From Clostridiaceae bacterium (GTDB lineage Bacteria; Bacillota; Clostridia; Lutisporales; Lutisporaceae): a stretch of 12,181 nucleotides of DNA. The notes beneath the pieces were generated by a model. It was not told the DNA's origin. It did no database searches and saw only the letters and a list, made by a program, of their open reading frames with translations. Each line of letters begins with the position of its first letter. Position 1 is the first letter of the stretch. Below are positions 6,656 through 12,181 of this stretch, one piece after another. Made by a program: the position numbers and the translations under genes. Where the stretch lies: contig JAQVFD010000031.1 in assembly GCA_028697435.1 (NCBI GenBank), positions 1 to 12,181 on the forward strand, written 5' to 3'.

Positions 6656-9600
6656 AGAATTTTGTACACCTGCATGTACATACTGAATACAGCCTGCTGG
6701 ATGGAGCGGGCAGAGTTGAAAAGCTTCTGGTCAAAGCCAGGGATCTGGGGATGGAATCAATAGCTATAACTGATCATGGTGTAATGTATGGTGTGGTGGA
6801 ATTTTATAAGCAAGCAAAAAAATACGGAATCAAACCATTAATCGGCTGTGAGGTATATGTTGCTCCAAGGGCAATGTATGACAGGGATCCAAAGCTGGAT
6901 GGCAGTCAGTATCATCTTGTGCTTTTGGCAAAGAATGAAGAAGGCTATAATAATCTTATAAAATTGGTATCCATGGGCTTTACGGAGGGCTTTTACTATA
7001 AGCCCAGAGTAGATATGGAAGTACTGCGAAAGTATTCCAAAGGTTTGGTTGCGTTAAGCGCCTGCCTTGCAGGAGCGATACCAAGCCATATAATGGATGG
7101 AAATTACGAGGCTGCAAAAGAGGCGGCATTGTCATATAATGAGATCTTTGGTCAGGGGAATTTTTATCTGGAGCTTCAGGATCACGGAATAAAGGAGCAA
7201 TCTTTGGTAAATCAAGAGGTCGTAAGAATGTCCGGAGAGACCGGAATACCTTTGATTGCTACAAACGATGTGCACTATGTGGACAAGGAAGACGCTGAAG
7301 CGCAGGATATCCTGCTTTGTATTCAGACGGGGAAAAACGTTCAGGAGGAAGACAGGCTAAAATTCCAAGGGCAGGAATTTTACTTGAAATCTCCTGAGGA
7401 AATGTACGAGCTATTTAAATATGCTCCCGATGCCTTGGAGAATACTGCAAAAGTGGCTAAAATGTGCGACTTGGAATTTGAATTCGGACAAGTGCATCTT
7501 CCGACCTATGATGTCCCTGAAGGATATACCTCAGATACCTATATCAGAAAGCTCTGTATTGACGGGCTGGCAAAAAGATATGACCAATTGACGGATGAAC
7601 TTAAAGAAAGAGCGGAATACGAGCTATCGATAATAAACAGAATGGGGTATTCCGATTACTATCTCATAGTTTGGGATTATGTTAAGTTTGCCAGGGACAA
7701 CGGGATAATGGTAGGACCCGGAAGAGGCTCGGGAGCCGGAAGTCTGGTTGCATACTGCCTTGGGATAACCAATATTGATCCGATTAAATACAATCTGATA
7801 TTTGAGAGGTTTCTGAACCCGGAGAGAATCAGTATGCCGGACTTTGACGTGGACTTTTGTTATGAGAGGCGCCAAGAGGTTATTGACTATGTTGTATCAA
7901 AGTATGGTAAGGATAGGGTGGCTCAGATAATAACTTTTGGCACCATGGCTGCAAGAGCAGCTATAAGAGATGTGGGCAGGGCACTGAATATTCCTTATGC
8001 TCAAGTGGATATGATTGCGAAGAAAATTCCCTTTGAAATAGGAATGACTATAGAAAAGGCATTGGAGAGCAATCCGGAACTTAAGGAGCTTTATACCGGA
8101 GATGAAACGGCAAAGCAGCTTATAGACATGTCTAAGGCAGTGGAGGGTATGCCGCGGCATAGTTCTACCCACGCGGCGGGAGTCGTGATATCCAGAAAGG
8201 CCGTAACCGAATATGTTCCTCTTCAAATGAACGAGGATGTAATAACAACACAATTTACCATGGGTACCCTTGAAGAGCTGGGACTTTTGAAAATGGACTT
8301 TCTTGGGCTGAGGACCCTGACAGTTATAAGGGATACTCTGGAGCTTATAGAGGCAAAAGGAATAGAACCTCCTGACATGGACAGCATGGATTATGATGAT
8401 TCCAATGTATATAAAATGATATCTCAAGGAGAGACTTATGGAGTATTCCAACTGGAAAGCGGAGGAATGACTCAGTGCTTTAAGGATTTGAAGCCGAACT
8501 GCCTGGAGGATATAATAGCGGGAATTTCCCTGTACAGACCCGGAGCAATGGATCAAATCCCGAAATATATCAGAAACAAGCATAATCCCGATAAGATTCA
8601 ATATATGCATCCTGCCCTGGAGCATATTCTGGATGTTACATATGGATGCATAGTGTATCAGGAACAGGTAATGCAGATAGTAAGGGATCTTGGCGGCTAT
8701 TCCATGGGCAGGTCCGATCTTGTGAGAAGGGCCATGGGGAAAAAGAAAGCCGATGTAATGGCAAAGGAAAGAGAAAACTTCATTAACGGAATAGTCGACG
8801 AGGACGGAAATGTAATAGTTAAAGGATGCGTTAGAAACGGAATATCTGCAGATGTTGCAGCGGATATTTTTGATGAGGTGGCTAAGTTCGCGGGGTACGG
8901 CTTTAATAAGTCCCATGCAGCTGCATATGCTATTATAGCTTATCAGACAGCATGGCTTAAGTATTATTATCCTGTGGAGTTTTCAGCAGCACTGATAACC
9001 AGTGTTATGGGAAACAGCAAAAAGGTAGCAGAATATATCCAACATTGCAAAAGCATGGGCATTGAAGTGCTTCCAACCGATATGAATGAAAGCAGCGTTA
9101 GCTTTACTGTAAAGGAGAACAAGATCAGGTTCGGATTGGCGGCAGTAAAGAATGTCGGAATAAATGCAGTTCAGTCCATTATTAAAGCGAGACAGGAAAA
9201 GGGGAGCTTCGATGGGCTGTATGATTTTCTTCAGAAGATGGATTACAGCATTATCAACAAGAGAACAGTGGAAAGTCTCATAAAATGCGGTGCCTTTGAC
9301 AGCTTCGGGGTATACAGGAGCAGAATGCTGGCGGTATATGAGAAGCTGATGGAAAGCATACAAGGGCAGAAGAAGAACAATGTAGAGGGTCAGATTTCAA
9401 TGTTTGACACCATTGATGATACAGAGGATATAATAGGAAATATATATCCGGAGATAAACGAATATCCTAAGAAAAACATGCTTTCCATGGAAAAGGAAAT
9501 GTTGGGGCTGTACATTAGCGGGCATCCCCTTGAAGAATATAAGTCGGAGCTTGCGGCATCAGTGACAATAACAACGGCAGAACTGGTTACGGATAATGAG

Positions 9601-10137
9601 GATAATGAACAGGATATTGAAAGAAATTTCGAATTGGATGGAAAAAGGGTAACTATGGGGGGTATAATAGTATCTGTAAAGCAGAAAACCACAAAAACGA
9701 ACAAAGTAATGGCTTTTATGGAATTGGAGGATCTATACGGCACATTGGAGATTATAGTATTCCCCAAAATATTTGAAAGATATAAAGACCTTCTTGTTCA
9801 GGAAACAATAGTTCTGGTAGTAGGCAGGATCAGCCAGAAAGAAGAAGAGGCTGCAAAAATTATTTGTGATACAGTCAGACCGCTGAAAAAGTATGCCGGA
9901 GAGAAGCTTTACATAAGGATAAACACGGATTTGCAACCGGAAATAATCGACAGACTGAAAGCAGTTTTGGCTGAATATAAAGGAGTGCAGCCTGTAATTT
10001 TGGTAAATGAAGCTAATATTGATAACGGGAAAAGCCGGATTATGAAAGCTGACAGCAGTATTTGGGTTGACATAAATGATAAACTGCTTAAGGATCTGAA
10101 AGAGGTTGCAGGAACGGATTGTGTAGCAGTGAAATAA
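6652..10137 (+). CDS. dnaE: DNA polymerase III alpha subunit, DnaE type
   Basis: This is a replicative C-family DNA polymerase. At 1161 residues it is full length (E. coli DnaE has 1160). The N-terminal PHP domain (about 1-210) keeps HLHVHTEYSLLDG (His8, His10), TDHG (Asp41, His42), GCEV (Glu67), His88, and NDVHY (Asp206, His208). The catalytic aspartates are Asp399 and Asp401 in PDFDVDF (396-402) and Asp549 in KMDFLGLRT. PRHSSTHAAGVVIS lies in the palm/finger region, a helix-hairpin-helix part precedes about residue 920, and an OB fold follows at about 1000-1065. There is no inserted DnaQ-like exonuclease, which separates it from PolC. Clostridia normally have both; PolC is not in this window. 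ATG at 6652 overlaps the pgi stop by four bases and lacks a good ribosome binding site close by (a weak AAGGGAAAGG lies about 14 bases upstream), suggesting translation coupled to pgi. Confidence 0.97.
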   Translation: MKNFVHLHVHTEYSLLDGAGRVEKLLVKARDLGMESIAITDHGVMYGVVEFYKQAKKYGIKPLIGCEVYVAPRAMYDRDPKLDGSQYHLVLLAKNEEGYNNLIKLVSMGFTEGFYYKPRVDMEVLRKYSKGLVALSACLAGAIPSHIMDGNYEAAKEAALSYNEIFGQGNFYLELQDHGIKEQSLVNQEVVRMSGETGIPLIATNDVHYVDKEDAEAQDILLCIQTGKNVQEEDRLKFQGQEFYLKSPEEMYELFKYAPDALENTAKVAKMCDLEFEFGQVHLPTYDVPEGYTSDTYIRKLCIDGLAKRYDQLTDELKERAEYELSIINRMGYSDYYLIVWDYVKFARDNGIMVGPGRGSGAGSLVAYCLGITNIDPIKYNLIFERFLNPERISMPDFDVDFCYERRQEVIDYVVSKYGKDRVAQIITFGTMAARAAIRDVGRALNIPYAQVDMIAKKIPFEIGMTIEKALESNPELKELYTGDETAKQLIDMSKAVEGMPRHSSTHAAGVVISRKAVTEYVPLQMNEDVITTQFTMGTLEELGLLKMDFLGLRTLTVIRDTLELIEAKGIEPPDMDSMDYDDSNVYKMISQGETYGVFQLESGGMTQCFKDLKPNCLEDIIAGISLYRPGAMDQIPKYIRNKHNPDKIQYMHPALEHILDVTYGCIVYQEQVMQIVRDLGGYSMGRSDLVRRAMGKKKADVMAKERENFINGIVDEDGNVIVKGCVRNGISADVAADIFDEVAKFAGYGFNKSHAAAYAIIAYQTAWLKYYYPVEFSAALITSVMGNSKKVAEYIQHCKSMGIEVLPTDMNESSVSFTVKENKIRFGLAAVKNVGINAVQSIIKARQEKGSFDGLYDFLQKMDYSIINKRTVESLIKCGAFDSFGVYRSRMLAVYEKLMESIQGQKKNNVEGQISMFDTIDDTEDIIGNIYPEINEYPKKNMLSMEKEMLGLYISGHPLEEYKSELAASVTITTAELVTDNEDNEQDIERNFELDGKRVTMGGIIVSVKQKTTKTNKVMAFMELEDLYGTLEIIVFPKIFERYKDLLVQETIVLVVGRISQKEEEAAKIICDTVRPLKKYAGEKLYIRINTDLQPEIIDRLKAVLAEYKGVQPVILVNEANIDNGKSRIMKADSSIWVDINDKLLKDLKEVAGTDCVAVK

Positions 10138-10190
10138 AAATTTAGAAGCAATATAGTGTTATCTTTTCGCAGCAGTATTGGGATGACAAT

Positions 10191-10198
10191 AAAGGAGG
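10191..10198 (+). promoter_or_regulatory. Ribosome binding site that decides the small gene's start
   Basis: AAAGGAGG lies 8 bases before ATG at 10207. The reading frame is open from 10156, but this site is downstream of any earlier start, so the 65-residue product is the supported one. Confidence 0.8.
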
Positions 10199-10206
10199 CA
10201 ACAAGT

Positions 10207-10404
10207 ATGTGGACAGTTGTATACCTTGCAAAAAACAAGAGAATTGCCGACAAAATCAGCAACCTGATCACAAGTGAGGGAGTTCTTGTTAAGCTGCAGC
10301 CGGTAAATAAGAATATCGGAGAAGAAGACAGTTATTATGAAGTATTGGTACTCGAATCTGAGGTAGAGGAAGCGCACAATATCTTATATGAATATGGGTA
10401 TTAA
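10207..10404 (+). CDS. Small DUF2007-like protein
   Basis: The 65-residue protein begins MWTVVYLAKNKRIADKI. It reads as strand (WTVVYLA), helix (10-24), strand (VLVKLQPV), strand (YYEVLVLE) and helix (SEVEEAHNILYEYG). That beta-alpha-beta-beta-alpha order and the closing helix resemble the DUF2007 family (putative signal-transducing proteins), whose function is not known. It is soluble, with no signal peptide, membrane segment, cysteine or obvious catalytic residue. It lies 69 bases after dnaE and 24 bases before pfkA, on the same strand, so it probably shares the pfkA transcript. A role as a small regulator or partner of phosphofructokinase is speculation from position only. Confidence 0.8.
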   Translation: MWTVVYLAKNKRIADKISNLITSEGVLVKLQPVNKNIGEEDSYYEVLVLESEVEEAHNILYEYGY

Positions 10405-10428
10405 TGTAGGGCAAGAGGAGGAACATCC

Positions 10429-11385
10429 ATGAGGAATATTGCTGTATTGACCAGCGGAGGAGATGCACCGGGGATGAATGCTGCCATACGGGCAGTTGTA
10501 AGGATGGGCATAAGTAAAGGATTTGATGTATTTAGCGTGAGGAAAGGATTTCGAGGGCTTATTAATGGAGATTTTGAAAAAATGGATGAAGCCTCTGTAT
10601 CTGATATTATTCAAAGAGGCGGCACCATTCTTCAAACTGCAAGAAGCGAGGAGTTCAAGACAGAGGAAGGGCAGAGCAAAGCAGCTAATATGGCAAAGAT
10701 TTTTGATATAGATGGTTTGGTGGTTATAGGGGGAGACGGGTCTTTTACCGGAGCTAAAAAGCTTTCGGAAAAAGGTGTCGCCTGCATAGGGGTTCCTGCT
10801 ACTATTGACAATGATCTGGCATATACTGACTATTCGATAGGCTTTGGCACAGCTGTAAATAATGTGCTGGACGCCATTAACAAAATAAGGGATACATCAT
10901 CCTCTCATGAAAGGGCAAGTATTATTGAGGTAATGGGAAGGAATTCGGGGAATATTGCACTATATGCAGGACTGGCTGGAGGAGCGGAAGGTATTATAGT
11001 GCCTGAAATAAAATTTGAAATGGATGATATCTGCAAGTTGCTTATAGAAAGAAGAAACAAAGGCAAGCTTCACAGCATCATAATACTTGCGGAAGGAGTG
11101 GGGGACGCCAAGGAGCTGGAAAAGAAAATAATGGAGAATGTAGATATTGAGGTAAGATCAACCATACTTGGATATACCCAGAGAGGCGGAAATACCACTG
11201 CCTTTGACAGAATACTTGCAAGCAGGCTTGGTGCTAAGGCAGTGGAACTGCTTGCGGATGGAAAGTCGGCAAGGGCAGTAGGCATTAGGGATAATAAGCT
11301 GATAGATATAGAAATCGGAGAAGCACTAAGTATGAAAAAAGAGTTCCCCCTGGAGCTTTATGAGCTGGCAGCGAAATTGCAATAG
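10429..11385 (+). CDS. pfkA: 6-phosphofructokinase, ATP type
   Basis: It phosphorylates fructose-6-phosphate to fructose-1,6-bisphosphate. The 318-residue length equals the bacterial norm, and numbering matches E. coli PfkA without gaps in the segments checked. GGDAPGMNAAIR (10-21) and GGDGS (101-105, Gly104) mark an ATP-dependent enzyme. Catalytic Asp127 (TIDND), Arg162, Met169-Gly170-Arg171, Glu222 and Arg243 are present. So are allosteric-site residues Arg21, Arg25, Asp59, Arg154, Glu187, Lys211 and Lys213. Departures from the usual bacterial pattern are Ala124 in VPATIDND (normally Gly), Asn175 (normally Asp), Tyr249 (normally His, a fructose-6-phosphate contact) and Glu54 (normally Arg, effector site). 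ATG at 10429 follows AGAGGAGG (10414-10421). It sits 24 bases after the small gene. A second phosphofructokinase gene of pyrophosphate type follows after a 114-base gap. Confidence 0.93.
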   Translation: MRNIAVLTSGGDAPGMNAAIRAVVRMGISKGFDVFSVRKGFRGLINGDFEKMDEASVSDIIQRGGTILQTARSEEFKTEEGQSKAANMAKIFDIDGLVVIGGDGSFTGAKKLSEKGVACIGVPATIDNDLAYTDYSIGFGTAVNNVLDAINKIRDTSSSHERASIIEVMGRNSGNIALYAGLAGGAEGIIVPEIKFEMDDICKLLIERRNKGKLHSIIILAEGVGDAKELEKKIMENVDIEVRSTILGYTQRGGNTTAFDRILASRLGAKAVELLADGKSARAVGIRDNKLIDIEIGEALSMKKEFPLELYELAAKLQ

Positions 11386-11386
11386 G

Positions 11387-11424
11387 GTACGAGGTTGCGA
11401 GGCTACGAGGTACGGGGATTAGGG
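11387..11424 (+). repeat. G-rich 8-base repeat cluster after pfkA
   Basis: Starting 2 bases after the pfkA stop codon are GTACGAGG (11387-11394), TTGCGAGG (11395-11402) and CTACGAGG (11403-11410), then shortened units TACGGGG (11411-11417) and ATTAGGG (11418-11424). They match the unit TTACGAGG found on the - strand at 34-41. The orientation is opposite to the first array. Beyond it the gap turns AT-rich. No terminator hairpin is visible. Confidence 0.8.
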
Positions 11425-11430
11425 TAGGGC

Positions 11431-11458
11431 TTCGAAGTGAGTATTGCACATTTAGAAT
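11431..11458 (+). promoter_or_regulatory. pfp: Weak candidate promoter for the downstream pfp gene
   Basis: TAGAAT at 11453-11458 fits a sigma-70/sigma-A -10 box at five of six positions and would give a leader of about 35 bases. The -35 candidate TTCGAA (11431-11436, spacer 16) is poor. The AT-rich half of the 114-base gap (about 11436-11484) contrasts with the G-rich repeat before it, which fits a promoter region, but the boxes alone do not prove one. Confidence 0.25.
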
Positions 11459-11499
11459 GATTATAAAAATATATGAATTATATTAAGGAGAGATGATTT

Positions 11500-12181
11500 A
11501 TGGCTACATTGAAAGGAAATTGTTTAGTTGCACAATCCGGAGGTCCAACCTCTGTAATTAACGCCAGCGCTTGCGGTGTAATACAAGAGGCTTTTAAGTC
11601 CGGTGAAATTGACAAAGTATATGCAGCCTTGCACGGCGTGGCAGGATTGCTTAAAGAGGACCTGTTCCTGTTAAATGAGGAATCACCTGAGGAAATAGAA
11701 TTGATGAAGCTAACACCTGCGTCCGCCTTGGGTTCCTGCAGATACAAACTGAAATCCATTGAAGCAAATGAAGATGATTACAGAAGGATAATAGAAGTAT
11801 TTCAGGCACATAACATAAGATACTTCTTTTACATAGGCGGAAATGATTCCATGGACACTGCTAACAAGGTAAGCCAATATGCGGCACATGTGGGCTACGA
11901 ACTGAAGTCAATTGGGGTACCCAAAACCATAGATAATGATTTACCAATAACCGACCACACTCCGGGTTTCGGAAGTGCTGCAAAGTTCATTGCAACTTCT
12001 ATAAAAGAAGTTGGTCTTGATGCAAGGGTATATGACTACCCTACCGTAACAATATGTGAATTGATGGGACGAAACGCAGGCTGGCTAACGGCTTCCTCCG
12101 CTTTGGCAAGAGAATTTGAAGATGATGCTCCACATTTCATATATTTACCGGAAATACCCTTCTCCTTTGAAAGATTCGGCA
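11500..12181 (+). CDS. pfp: Pyrophosphate-dependent phosphofructokinase, 5' part
   Basis: The gene runs off the window; 227 codons and one base are seen of a protein usually about 400 residues long. It belongs to the PfkA fold: QSGGPTSVINAS (12-23), YIGGNDSMD (111-119), VPKTIDNDL (140-148) and CELMGRNAGW (186-195). Asp116 in GGNDS and Lys142 in PKTIDND correspond to positions 104 and 124 of E. coli PfkA. Asp and Lys there are the established signature of pyrophosphate as phosphoryl donor. Catalytic Asp145 is present. The reaction is reversible, so the enzyme can serve glycolysis and gluconeogenesis and saves ATP. ATG at 11500 follows AAGGAG at 11485-11490. A 114-base gap with a G-rich repeat cluster separates it from pfkA, so it may have its own promoter. 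Many Firmicutes have pyk at this place. Confidence 0.93.
   Translation, partial: MATLKGNCLVAQSGGPTSVINASACGVIQEAFKSGEIDKVYAALHGVAGLLKEDLFLLNEESPEEIELMKLTPASALGSCRYKLKSIEANEDDYRRIIEVFQAHNIRYFFYIGGNDSMDTANKVSQYAAHVGYELKSIGVPKTIDNDLPITDHTPGFGSAAKFIATSIKEVGLDARVYDYPTVTICELMGRNAGWLTASSALAREFEDDAPHFIYLPEIPFSFERFG

Noticed and set aside
8148..8161. 14-base perfect palindrome TATGCCGCGGCATA inside dnaE
   Set aside because: A palindrome of this length is expected about once by chance in a window this size, and it falls on codons for the conserved PRHSS motif.
7897..8916. Long open frame on the - strand (339 codons) opposite dnaE
   Set aside because: It lacks a ribosome binding site and protein-family motifs and has an odd composition. 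It is a shadow of the dnaE codons, as is the 245-codon - strand frame opposite the end of rapZ and yvcK (1623-2360).
10138..10206. Terminator or promoter in the dnaE to small-gene gap
   Set aside because: Only a 5-base CAATA/TATTG pairing with a loop of more than 20 bases is present, with no T-run. No convincing -35/-10 pair is seen either.

Overview
The window looks like a chromosomal segment of a Gram-positive bacterium of the class Clostridia. Evidence for this is the purine-rich coding strand, heavy use of ATA (Ile) and AGA/AGG (Arg) codons, strong AGGAGG-type ribosome binding sites, three TTG start codons, and the rapZ-yvcK-whiA gene set typical of Firmicutes. The pairing of an ATP-type and a pyrophosphate-type phosphofructokinase recalls cellulolytic clostridia such as the Acetivibrio/Ruminiclostridium group; that placement is inference only. 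All eleven recognised genes lie on the + strand, and the sequence is almost fully coding. No stretch without a gene exceeds about 115 bases. I see no tRNA, rRNA, insertion sequence, phage gene or CRISPR array.

Layout. Bases 1-49 are a tandem array of an 8-base unit, cut by the window edge. Bases 105-4341 hold a cell-envelope and regulatory block: a PHP-domain phosphoesterase, rapZ, yvcK, a type I signal peptidase (lepB) and whiA. Bases 4365-6655 hold a ROK-family glucokinase and glucose-6-phosphate isomerase (pgi). The replicative polymerase gene dnaE (6652-10137) starts inside the pgi stop codon. A 65-residue DUF2007-like protein, pfkA and the 5' part of a pyrophosphate-dependent phosphofructokinase gene close the window.

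How the genes fit together. Glucokinase, Pgi and the two phosphofructokinases cover glucose to fructose-1,6-bisphosphate. Fructose-6-phosphate, made by Pgi, is also the substrate of GlmS, the entry to peptidoglycan precursors. RapZ- and YvcK-family proteins are known elsewhere as regulators at that branch. The window therefore puts supply, use and regulation of one metabolite in one gene string, with dnaE embedded. Spacing suggests one long unit from the PHP gene to dnaE, with possible breaks at two G-rich gaps (1722-1806 and 11386-11499).

Nothing here is clearly a new system. The best leads are: a dispersed family of 8-base G-rich intergenic repeats, one of which supplies the yvcK ribosome binding site; a 12-base perfect inverted repeat early in whiA; altered active-site residues in PfkA beside a pyrophosphate-type enzyme; the small DUF2007-like gene; and the pgi-dnaE coupling.
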